Shown here: positions 1 to 7,700 of the stretch, in pieces
Numbering within the stretch: the stretch's first letter is position 1
Layout: each line of letters opens with the position of its first letter
Origin: Acidobacteriota bacterium
GTDB taxonomy: Bacteria; Acidobacteriota; Vicinamibacteria; Vicinamibacterales; CAVVIG01
Assembly (NCBI GenBank): GCA_003222455.1
Contig: QHWF01000660.1
Location: 961-8,771, forward strand
Length of the DNA: 7,811 nucleotides
Reading direction: 5' to 3'
The notes under the pieces: generated by a model
What the model was told of the DNA's origin: nothing
What the model saw: only the letters and a program-made list of their open reading frames with translations
The model's database searches: none
Made by a program: the position numbers and the translations under genes

Positions 1-616
1 TCCGGTTGTCGCCGACAATGTCCAGCGTCACGTCCGGGTAGCGGCGGGCGAGCGCCGCGGCGCCGCGGATCAAATCGACCACCCGCCGGCGATTGAAAAT
101 CGATCCGACGTAGAGGATGCGCGGTTCCCCGTCCGCTGTCGCCACCCGGGCGGCCGCCGGCGGGTCGATGCCAATCGGGATCACGTGCACGCGCGACTCC
201 CGCACCCGCAGCCGATCCAGAATCTCGCGCTTCGAAAATTCCGAGATCGTGACGATCGTGCGCGCGCGGCGGGCGCTGGCGCGCGTGAGCCATCGCCGCC
301 GCAGTCCTTCGCGCAGCCGGAACCACTCGGGGTGAGCCAGGTACGAGACGTCGTGAATCGCGACCACCGTGGGCACACACAGCCGGAGCGGCACCGTGTA
401 CGCGGGTGCGAAGAATACGTCGAGGCGATCGGCGGCTGCGACCTTCGGGAGCTGCACCTGCTGCCACCACGTGCCGCCGGCGCCGCGGATCAGCCGCGTC
501 GAGAACCGCTCGTCGACGCGCTCGTCAACCGCCCACTCACGGAGGAGCCCCGCGAGGTACCGGCCCACACCCGTCGGATGGCCACCGAGTTCACGGGTAT
601 CGATGCCGATCCTCAT
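1..616 (-). CDS. GT4-like glycosyltransferase, N-terminal part (cut by window edge)
   Basis: An open frame runs on the minus strand from ATG at 616-614 to the left edge without a stop, giving 205 residues; the C-terminal half is outside the window. It reads as the N-terminal Rossmann half and start of the second half of a GT-B (GT4-like) glycosyltransferase, which transfers a sugar from a nucleotide-sugar to a glycan or lipid acceptor in the cytoplasm. Visible marks are TGVGRYL (15-21), a HDVSYLAHPEWF block (88-99), TISEFSKREI (123-132), VHVIPIGID (143-151) and the start of the donor domain, ILYVGSIFNRRR (167-178). The EX7E motif would lie beyond the edge. The start is supported by the typical MRIGIDTRELGG opening; there is only a weak purine-rich stretch upstream, and an in-frame TTG lies 12 nt further up. 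The gene upstream is a second transferase on the same strand, 158 bp away. Family call is firm; sugar specificity is unknown. Confidence 0.88.
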   Translation of the reverse strand, partial: MRIGIDTRELGGHPTGVGRYLAGLLREWAVDERVDERFSTRLIRGAGGTWWQQVQLPKVAAADRLDVFFAPAYTVPLRLCVPTVVAIHDVSYLAHPEWFRLREGLRRRWLTRASARRARTIVTISEFSKREILDRLRVRESRVHVIPIGIDPPAAARVATADGEPRILYVGSIFNRRRVVDLIRGAAALARRYPDVTLDIVGDNR

Positions 617-774
617 CGAGTTTTTCAAACCACAAAATGCGAGCACCGAAATGCAATCACGAAGTCACGAAGACACGAAGAACGCACGAAGAATCCATTG
701 ACATGGGCTTTCTTCGTGGTTTCGTGTCTTCGTGGCAAAGATGCAGCAACTATCAAGAACGCTGAGGTTCGTGT
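617..774. other. Gap between the two glycosyltransferase genes
   Basis: This 158-bp stretch separates two genes read on the minus strand. It is clearly less GC-rich than the flanking genes. Its main content is the CACGAAG inverted repeat described separately. I see no good promoter, tRNA or small gene in it. Overlapping plus-strand open frames here run antisense into both glycosyltransferases, have arginine/serine-rich composition and show no family motif, so they are not called. Confidence 0.6.
658..734. repeat. CACGAAG-type repeat forming a large hairpin
   Basis: The unit CACGAAG occurs at 658-664, 666-672, 674-680 and 685-691. Its complement CTTCGTG follows at 712-718 and 728-734, with a variant TTTCGTG at 720-726. 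The arms pair as 666-679 with 721-734 (14 bp), then a 5/2-nt internal loop, then 685-693 with 710-718 (9 bp). The 16-nt loop holds a further small stem, CCAT 695-698 with ATGG 703-706. Repeats of this flavour are, to my knowledge, scattered between genes in several environmental phyla. The hairpin sits just past the stop of the 775-1950 gene, so it could end or stabilise that transcript, but no U-run follows on either strand. Function is inferred. Confidence 0.8.
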
Positions 775-1950
775 CTAACCTCCTGCGCCGCCCCGGCGTT
801 CCGACGACCGCCGAATCGCGTACTCATACGCGTCGTAGACGTGCCGCGCCGTCCGCTCCCATCGGAACTCGCGCGCACGGACGACGCCCTTCGCCGCGCA
901 CGCCCCCGCGAACGCTTCGTCATCGATCATCCGTAGCATTGCGGCGCCCAGCTCCACGACGTCCTCCGGGTCGACCAGGAGCCCGGCGTCGCCGATCACT
1001 TCGGGCAGGGCGCCGCGGTTGGCAGCGACGACCGGAATTCCCATCGTCATCGCTTCGAGAACGGGCAACCCGAATCCCTCTTCGAACGATGGCTGCACGA
1101 GGAACCGTGCACCGTCGTACAGCGCGCGCCGATCTGCGGGGTCCACGTAGCCGATATGACGCACGCGACCGGCCAGTGGTGGCCGCCCAATCCGATCGAG
1201 CCACGGCCGGGCCTCGTCGGTCGGTCTGCCAGCCAGCACGAGCTCCGGCACGGGCGTGCTGCCGGCCTCGCTGGCCGGCCGGCCCGCCACGGTATCGAGG
1301 AGCCATTCGAACGCATCCAGGAGCCCGCCGACGTTCTTTCGCGGCTCCAGCGTGCCGAAAAACAGCACGTATCCCGTCGTTGGCGGCCTGTCCCGAGGCC
1401 GCCAGTCGGGTGCGCCGGGGGAACAGACGACGAGACACTCCGGGTCGACGCCAAGCTGGCGCTCCACCTCGCGCGCGGTGAAATGCGACACCACGACGAC
1501 CGCGTCGGCGCGCCTCGCGTGGTCGCGGACGAGTGCTGCGTAGTCGCGCCTGATCTCGGCTCGCGTGCGCTCCGGATGAGCGAGGAAATCGAGGTCGTGA
1601 ATCGTCACGACGCGGGCCGCGTCCCGTGCGGGAAGCAGCAGCGGATGCATGGAGTGGGTCACGTCGAACGTGCCGCCGGCGATCTCTTCAGCCGGCGGCC
1701 ACTCGAGCCGGTGCCAGGCGTAGTTCAGCACGCGAACGGGCACGCACCGATCGACGGCGGCGGCGCCGGCAAGCTCCTCGGCCGGAACCAGGCGGTCCTT
1801 CCACGAGCTCGAGAACAAGGTGAGATCGAGCGGCCGATCATGGGTTTCGGGAGGAAAGGCGGCAAGGAGCGCCCGGACAAGCTGGTGCGTGTATTCGCCG
1901 ACGCCGGTCCGGTCCCGCAGCGCGGCGCGGTAGTCGATGAGAGCGCGCAC
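775..1950 (-). CDS. GT4 family glycosyltransferase
   Basis: A 391-residue protein with the full two-domain GT-B layout of GT4 retaining glycosyltransferases. The N-terminal acceptor domain shows TGVGEY (15-20), TIHDLDFLAHPER (116-128) and VVVSHFTAREVE (152-163). The donor domain starts with YVLFFGTLEPRKN (194-206), including the conserved R204-K205 pair, and carries the EX7E motif E291-GFGLPVL-E299, followed by GIPVVAANRGALPEV (304-318). It is predicted cytosolic or peripheral, with no membrane segment. The start is GTG at 1950-1948, preceded by GGAAAG (1966-1961) ten bases upstream; this matches the natural N-terminus MRALIDYRAALRDRTGVG. The gene is divergent from ugd across 36 bp and lies upstream of a similar transferase. 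It shares the GxGxY and HDxxxLAHPE blocks with that neighbour, so the two are probably paralogs. Likely role is surface or exopolysaccharide assembly (context only); donor and acceptor cannot be read from sequence. Confidence 0.93.
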   Translation of the reverse strand: MRALIDYRAALRDRTGVGEYTHQLVRALLAAFPPETHDRPLDLTLFSSSWKDRLVPAEELAGAAAVDRCVPVRVLNYAWHRLEWPPAEEIAGGTFDVTHSMHPLLLPARDAARVVTIHDLDFLAHPERTRAEIRRDYAALVRDHARRADAVVVVSHFTAREVERQLGVDPECLVVCSPGAPDWRPRDRPPTTGYVLFFGTLEPRKNVGGLLDAFEWLLDTVAGRPASEAGSTPVPELVLAGRPTDEARPWLDRIGRPPLAGRVRHIGYVDPADRRALYDGARFLVQPSFEEGFGLPVLEAMTMGIPVVAANRGALPEVIGDAGLLVDPEDVVELGAAMLRMIDDEAFAGACAAKGVVRAREFRWERTARHVYDAYEYAIRRSSERRGGAGG

Positions 1951-1980
1951 TTGTTTAAGTCTTTCCGAGTCAGTATCTTA
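1951..1980 (+). promoter_or_regulatory. Possible ugd promoter, overlapping a divergent promoter
   Basis: The divergent spacer between the glycosyltransferase and ugd is only 36 bp. On the plus strand TTGTTT (1951-1956) and TATCTT (1974-1979) stand 17 bp apart, resembling a sigma-70 -35/-10 pair (3/6 and 4/6 matches). Such a promoter would start RNA at about the ugd ATG. On the minus strand TAAGAT (1980-1975) is a possible -10 for the glycosyltransferase, without a clear -35, and would leave a short leader carrying the GGAAAG ribosome site. The two -10 candidates occupy almost the same bases. The matches are partial and this is a prediction only. Confidence 0.35.
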
Positions 1981-1986
1981 TTGTCG

Positions 1987-3277
<1,291 letters not shown>

Positions 3278-3288
<11 letters not shown>

Positions 3289-4237
3289 TCCGCGCGCCGT
3301 CCTCGTGACCGGCGGCGCCGGCTACATCGGCAGTCACGCGGCAAAAGCGCTCAAGCGGGCCGGCTACCGCCCGATCGTCTACGACAGCTTCGTCGCGGGA
3401 CATCGGGCCGCGGTCAAATTCGGGGAGCTCGTGGAGGGTGAGATCACTGACGTCGAGGCGTTGCGCCGCGCCCTGCGTGAGCACGACATCGGATCCGTGA
3501 TGCACTTTGCCGCATTCCTCGACGTCGGCGAGTCGGTGGCCCATCCCGTCAAGTACTACCGCAACAACGTGGGCGGCGCGTTGACGGTCCTCGAAGCCAT
3601 GGTGGCCGAGGCGGTGCCGCATTTCGTCTTCTCGTCGACGTGCGCCACCTACGGCGAGCCGGTCGAGACGCCGATCGTCGAAACCCACCCGCAGCGGCCG
3701 ATGAACAGCTACGGCGAATCGAAACTCGCCGTCGAGCGGGCGCTGCCGCATTTCGAGACGGCGCACGGCATCCATTCGACCACGCTGCGATATTTCAACG
3801 CCGCCGGCGCCGATCCCGACGGTGATCTCGGCGAAGATCATTCCCCGGAAATTCATGTGATTCCGCGCGCCATCGAAGCTGCCACCGGCGGACGCGGCCT
3901 GCAGGTGTTCGGCGACGACTACCCGACGCCCGACGGCACGTGCCTGCGTGATTACGTCCACGTGACGGATCTCGCCGATGCGCACGTCCGGGCGCTCGAA
4001 GTGATCGTGGACACCCGGAAGTCCGGCGTGTACAACCTGGTCGAGCGCGTGTGCGGGCGACGAGTACCGTGGACGCTCGCGCCGCGGCGAAAGGGCGATC
4101 CCGCCGTCTTGTACGCGTCGCCTCACAAGGCGCAGGCGGAACTGCGCTGGACGCCACGGTTCCCCGACCTCGACGCGATTGTCGGGACCGCCTGGAGGTG
4201 GCACCAGGCCCATCCGCACGGCTATGGTGACCGGTAG
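3278..4237 (+). CDS. galE: UDP-glucose 4-epimerase, with an apparent 14-residue internal deletion
   Basis: Short-chain dehydrogenase family enzyme interconverting UDP-glucose and UDP-galactose with bound NAD. Motifs: VTGGAGYIGSH (10-20) with GxxGxxG; FSSTCATYG (118-126), T121 standing where E. coli has S124; catalytic Y145 and K149 in SYGESK; RYFNAAGADPDG (171-182); TPDGTCLRDYVHVTDLADAH (217-236); and PRRKGD (269-274), with R271 and D274 matching the UDP-binding pair of E. coli GalE. The start is TTG 3278, overlapping the end of ugd; no ATG or GTG gives a sensible N-terminus. At 319 residues it is shorter than usual (about 330-340). The sequence jumps from VYNL (251-254) straight to VERVCGRRV, whereas relatives have about 14 more residues there (in E. 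coli the stretch from GAGVGNSV to VVNA). The missing part packs in the substrate domain, so activity is doubtful unless this is a sequence error. The reading frame is kept. Confidence 0.92.
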
Positions 4238-5949
4238 GGCGACGCTCCGACGCCTGTACGACTACTCGAAGCCGTACCGTTTCCGCCTCGCATGGGCGGT
4301 CGTCGGGATGATCATTTACGCCGCCGGGTCGGCCGGTCTTGCCTACTTAATCAAACCGATCTTCGACAGCGTCCTGCCGAACCAGGAACGAGTGGCCTGG
4401 ACCGCATGGGCGATTGTCGCCGTATACCTGTTGAAGGGCATCGGATCGTACGGATCGTCGTACCTGATGGCCGATGTCGGGCAGCGCGTCGTGCGGGACC
4501 TGCGCAACGCGCTGTATCGACACATCCTCAATCAGTCGGCCGGGTTCTTCGCCCACGGCGCGACCGGGGCAGGCGGTCTCGGAAACGGCGGGCGATCTTG
4601 CGCGTGAAACGCTGGCGCTCGCCGGTTACGCGGCGCTGTTGTTCTATTACGACCCGCGGCTCACCGTCGTCTGCCTCACGGGGGCGCCGCTGATCGTGTA
4701 TCCGTTGATCCGCCTCGGACAGCGCGTCCGGCGGACCACGCGCCGGAGTCAGGAGGCGCTGGAGCACCTGTCACATCTGGGCGCCGAAGCGTTCACCGGT
4801 CACCGCATCGTCAAGGCCTTCGGCATGGAGGCGCATGAGAGCGAAAAGTTCATGCGCGCGTCGCATCATCTGTTCCGGACCAACATGAAGGTCACCGCCA
4901 CGTTGTCGACCCTGCCGCCATTGATGGAATTGATTGGCGGGATTGGCATGGCGGGCGCACTCGTGTACGGCAGCCGGCAGATCGCGTCGGGCCGGTTGAC
5001 GCCGGGTCAGTTCGCCCTGTTCATCGGCACGCTATTCCTGATGTACGGGCCGGCCAAGAAGCTCAGTCGGGTGAACGCCAATCTGCAGCAGGCGATTGCG
5101 GCGTCGGAGCGCATCTTCGAGATGCTGGACACGCACAGCGAAGTCAGGGAGCAGCCCGGCGCCGGCGCGCTGGCGCCGTTCCAGGACCGGGTCGAGTTTC
5201 GTGGCGTCGGGTTCGGCTATGACGATGGGCTGAGCCGCATTCTGCATGACGTGTCATTCACCGTGCACACCGGGCAGATGATTGCCGTGGTCGGGCGCAG
5301 CGGCGCCGGCAAGACCACACTCGTCAACCTGCTGCCGCGGTTCTACGACGTCAGCGCCGGCGAGATCCTCATCGACGGCGTCGACGTCAGGCGCGTGCAG
5401 CTCGCGTCGCTGCGCCGCCAGATCGGCATTGTCACGCAGGACACCGTGCTGTTCGACGACTCGATTGCCAGCAACATCGCGTACGGATCGCCCGATGCGG
5501 GCATCGAGGAGGTCGCGGCCGCGGCACGGGCGGCGAACGCCCACGAATTCATCCTGGCGCTGCCGGACGGATACGACACGATGATCGGCGAGCGCGGGCA
5601 GCGGCTGTCGGGCGGCCAGCGGCAGCGCCTGGCGATTGCGCGGGCGCTGCTGAAGAACGCCCCGATTCTGGTGCTCGACGAGGCCACGTCGGCGCTCGAC
5701 ACCGAGGCCGAGCTGCTCGTCCAGGATGCGCTGACGAAACTGATGATGAACCGGACTTCGTTTGTCATCGCGCACCGGCTCTCGACGATTCGGCGTGCCG
5801 ATGCGATTCTCGTGCTCGAGCGCGGGACGGTGGTCGAGATGGGCCGGCACGACGAGCTGCTCGCGCGACCCGACGGCGTGTATGCGACGTTGTATCAGCT
5901 GCAGCTGCTCGAACGGCGGAAAGAAGAACAGCAGTCAATTGAAATTTAA
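4224..5949 (+). pseudogene. msbA: MsbA-type lipid/polysaccharide ABC exporter, frameshifted by a small deletion
   Basis: A half-size ABC exporter (six membrane helices then an ATPase) like MsbA, which flips lipid A precursors or related lipids across the inner membrane. The gene is split into two frames. From ATG 4224 frame one encodes TM1 and TM2 and runs to FFAHGATG at about 4568, then stops early at 4605-4607. The homologous reading resumes in another frame at CAG 4570 (QAVSETAGDLARE). Against E. coli MsbA, about 14 residues between TG and this point are missing (TLLSRI...QVA in E. coli), so about 41 nt are gone. The ATPase is complete: Walker A GRSGAGKT (5293-5316), signature LSGGQ (5605-5619), Walker B ILVLDE (5665-5682), H-loop His (5773-5775). 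Reconstructed length is about 588 residues, normal for the family. ATG 4224 overlaps galE by 14 bp. Either a true pseudogene or an assembly error; the exact exported substrate is not known. Confidence 0.88.
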
Positions 5950-6006
5950 GATTTAAGATTTCAGATTTAAGATTTGGGATTGATTGCAGATTGCAGATTG
6001 AAAATC
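5943..6006 (+). repeat. AT-rich heptamer array, left arm (GATTTNA/GATTGCA)
   Basis: From the msbA stop codon onward a 7-bp period is visible: AATTTAA (5943), GATTTAA (5950), GATTTCA (5957), GATTTAA (5964), GATTTGG (5971), GATT, GATTGCA (5982), GATTGCA (5989), GATTGAA (5996) and AATC. The first unit overlaps the last two msbA codons. Composition differs sharply from the GC-rich genes on both sides. The units are the reverse complement of those at 6119-6182. Confidence 0.85.
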
Positions 6007-6118
6007 GCGTTTTTGCGGTCAATTCGGGAAGCCGGCCGCGCCTGCCATCGCCAATGCCGAATCGAGCGTCTGGCCTCCACACTCACCAGTCTGGAGTCTT
6101 CAATCAAAACAGAATCGG
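6007..6118. other. GC-rich spacer between two opposed heptamer arrays
   Basis: About 110 bp lie between the arms. The first 80 bp look like ordinary GC-rich sequence without a recognisable gene. From 6088 a weaker 7-bp pattern returns (AGTCTGG 6088-6094, AGTCTTC 6095-6101), leading into the right array. No clear promoter for yicC is visible. A short open frame crossing the arrays (5991-6176) translates mostly repeat sequence and is not a gene. Confidence 0.55.
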
Positions 6119-6182
6119 AAATCTGCAATCTGCAACCAATCTGAAATCTGCAATCAATCTGAAATCTGAAATCTGAAATCTC
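6119..6182 (+). repeat. AT-rich heptamer array, right arm (AAATCTG/CAATCTG)
   Basis: Units: AAATCTG (6119), CAATCTG (6126), CAACC, AATCTG (6138), AAATCTG (6144), CAATC, AATCTG (6156), AAATCTG (6162), AAATCTG (6169) and AAATCTC (6176). This is the inverse complement of the left array. Exact pairing segments are 5984-5999 with 6120-6135 (16 bp) and 5957-5968 with 6162-6173 (12 bp), nested in the correct order for one long interrupted hairpin. The array ends 14 bp before the yicC start codon. Confidence 0.85.
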
Positions 6183-6185
6183 ACC

Positions 6186-6191
6186 GAAGAG
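6186..6191 (+). promoter_or_regulatory. Probable ribosome binding site of yicC
   Basis: GAAGAG stands five bases before the GTG at 6197. It supports GTG 6197 over the in-frame ATG four codons later, which would remove the conserved first residues of the IKSMTGFA opening. Confidence 0.45.
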
Positions 6192-6196
6192 TTGCC

Positions 6197-7090
6197 GTGA
6201 TCAAATCGATGACCGGGTTCGCGAGCGTGACGGGCGAGGACGAACGTGCCACCGTCGCCGTCACGATTCGCGCCCTGAATCACCGGTACCTCGATCTCCA
6301 GCTGCGCATCCCGCAGGGGCTTGCCGCGCTCGAGGCCGATGCGCGCGCGCTGGTCGCGAAGCGCGTGGCACGCGGTCGCATCGAGCTCAGTCTGTCGCTG
6401 CAGCTGCGCCAGGTGCCAGGCGTAGACGTGGAGTTCAATGACGAGTTCGGCCGCGCGCTCGAGGCCGCGCTCGATCGCGCGCGCGCCCGCGGCCTCGTCT
6501 CGGGCGCGCTGACGCCCGGCGATCTGTTGCGCCTGCCACAGGCCATTACCATCCGCGATCGCCAGGCGTCCGAGGATCCGTCCGCCCAGGAGGCGATTGC
6601 GGTGCAGGCGCGCGCCGCCGTCGAGCGGGCGCTGGCTGAGCTCGACGCGATGCGTCTCCGTGAAGGTGTGCATCTCCGCGGCGACTTGGATCAGCGACGG
6701 ACGATGGTCGCCGATCTCGTCGAGCGGATTGCCGCCGCGGCCGACGAGGGACGCGCCGGCATGGAGCAGCGGCTCCGGGAACGGCTCGACCAGCTGCGGA
6801 CCGATGTCCAGGTGGACGAAACCGTCCTCGCCCAGGAGGTTGTCCGCTGGGCAGCGCGCTCGGACATCAGCGAGGAAGTCGCGCGGTTTCGGGGCCACGT
6901 GTCGCACTGGCGCGCACTCGCCGACAGCGACGAACCGTGCGGCCGCAAGCTCGATTTCCTCCTCCAGGAGATGAACCGGGAGGTGAACACGATGGGCGCC
7001 AAGGCCGATGGCCTCCGCGTGTCGGAGCTCATCATCGCAGCGAAGGCGGAGCTCGAGAAGATGCGCGAGCAGGTCCAGAATGTCGAGTAA
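6197..7090 (+). CDS. yicC: YicC/YloC family endoribonuclease
   Basis: A 297-residue protein of the YicC/YloC family. Members from E. coli and B. subtilis have been reported as endoribonucleases (E. coli YicC is linked to decay of small RNAs such as RyhB); this is family knowledge, not visible here. It starts with the hallmark MIKSMTGFA and ALNHRYLDL (26-34) of the YicC N-terminal domain. The middle (about 130-205) is helical and charged. The conserved C-terminal domain (DUF1732) shows EVVRWAARSDISEEVARF (214-231), GRKLDFLLQEMNREVNTMGAKA (249-270, the strongest family block) and SELIIAAKAELEKMREQVQNVE to the end. Length is typical (about 290). The start is GTG 6197. The gene overlaps gmk by 11 bp, a widespread yicC-gmk-rpoZ order that suggests translational coupling. 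It is preceded directly by the heptamer array, so its promoter must lie in or near that repeat, or reads come through from msbA. Confidence 0.95.
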   Translation: MIKSMTGFASVTGEDERATVAVTIRALNHRYLDLQLRIPQGLAALEADARALVAKRVARGRIELSLSLQLRQVPGVDVEFNDEFGRALEAALDRARARGLVSGALTPGDLLRLPQAITIRDRQASEDPSAQEAIAVQARAAVERALAELDAMRLREGVHLRGDLDQRRTMVADLVERIAAAADEGRAGMEQRLRERLDQLRTDVQVDETVLAQEVVRWAARSDISEEVARFRGHVSHWRALADSDEPCGRKLDFLLQEMNREVNTMGAKADGLRVSELIIAAKAELEKMREQVQNVE

Positions 7091-7700
7091 CGCCCGCGGC
7101 CTGCTGTTCATCGTGTCGGCTCCTTCAGGCGCCGGCAAGACGACGCTGGTCGAACGCCTGGTGGAGCAGCTGCCGAATCTCAGAATGTCACGGTCCTATA
7201 CCTCGCGGCTCGCGCGTGACGGCGAAGCCGACGGAGTGGACTATAATTTCGTATCCCGCGAGCGCTTCGAGGAGATGATCGCCGCAGGCGATTTCCTCGA
7301 GTGGGCCGACGTTGTCGGGAATCTGTACGGGACCTGCGCGAACGATACCGAACGACTGCTCGAAGAAGGGTTCGACGTCGTCCTGGTCATTGACGTCCAG
7401 GGGGCGAGAAAGGTACGGGCTGCCGGCCTCGACACCACAACGGTGTTCGTCATGCCGCCGTCATTCGGGGAGCTCGAGCACCGGCTGAGAAGCCGGAGCA
7501 AGGACAGCGAGGAGGCGATCCAGCGGCGGCTGCAAGTGGCGCGCGCCGAAGTGGCCGCTTTCGCCGACTACGATTTCGTGGTGATCAACGACGAGCTGAC
7601 CGCCGCGGTCGATCGCCTGCGCAGCATCGTCGTGGCCGAACGGGCGACCCTTCAGCGCATGTGGGGGGCCGTCGAAACCATTGTCAGGACCTTCTCATGA
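7080..7700 (+). CDS. gmk: Guanylate kinase
   Basis: A 206-residue cytosolic enzyme that phosphorylates GMP (and dGMP) to GDP with ATP. The P-loop is APSGAGKTT (14-22, K20). The GMP-binding segment SRSYTSRLARDGE (37-49) has the conserved R43, R46 and GE pair, followed by DGVDYNFVSRERFEEMI (51-67), FLEWADVVGNLYGT (72-85) and the VLVIDVQGA block (101-109) with D105. The lid region is LEHRLRSRSKDSEEAIQRRL (132-151) and the C-terminal strand is DYDFVVIND (163-171). ATG 7080 inside the end of yicC gives a normal family length; the frame is open 24 codons further upstream but that part lies over yicC and has no similarity. The stop overlaps the rpoZ start as ATGA. In many bacteria Gmk is inhibited by ppGpp; nothing here shows whether this one is. 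Confidence 0.96.
   Translation: MSSNARGLLFIVSAPSGAGKTTLVERLVEQLPNLRMSRSYTSRLARDGEADGVDYNFVSRERFEEMIAAGDFLEWADVVGNLYGTCANDTERLLEEGFDVVLVIDVQGARKVRAAGLDTTTVFVMPPSFGELEHRLRSRSKDSEEAIQRRLQVARAEVAAFADYDFVVINDELTAAVDRLRSIVVAERATLQRMWGAVETIVRTFS
7686..7689 (+). promoter_or_regulatory. Probable ribosome binding site of rpoZ
   Basis: AGGA inside the last codons of gmk, seven bases before the ATG at 7697. It supports this start and coupled translation with gmk. Confidence 0.5.

Noticed and set aside
185..778. Plus-strand open frame of 197 codons over the first glycosyltransferase and the repeat
   Set aside because: It is antisense to a gene with clear GT motifs, and its C-terminal part translates the CACGAAG repeat.
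1156..1986. Long plus-strand open frame continuing into ugd (would give a 710-residue protein)
   Set aside because: The part before 1987 is antisense to the intact glycosyltransferase at 775-1950 and shows no domain; the canonical ugd N-terminus begins at ATG 1987. High GC content keeps antisense frames open.
4179..4223. Earlier ATG at 4179 as the msbA start
   Set aside because: It would add 15 residues (MSGPPGGGTRPIRTA) read from inside galE, with no family similarity; ATG 4224 gives a normal N-terminus just before the RRLYDYSKPYR segment.
6000..6119. Insertion sequence or MITE with terminal inverted repeats
   Set aside because: No target-site duplication is visible, the arms are tandem low-complexity arrays, and the core holds no transposase fragment. 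It is kept only as a possibility within the repeat finding.
5943..6182. CRISPR array
   Set aside because: The repeats are 7 bp, degenerate and contiguous without unique spacers, and the second half is inverted.
6104..7138. Minus-strand 344-codon frame opposite yicC
   Set aside because: Spans the repeat array and lies exactly antisense to yicC, with no motif of its own.
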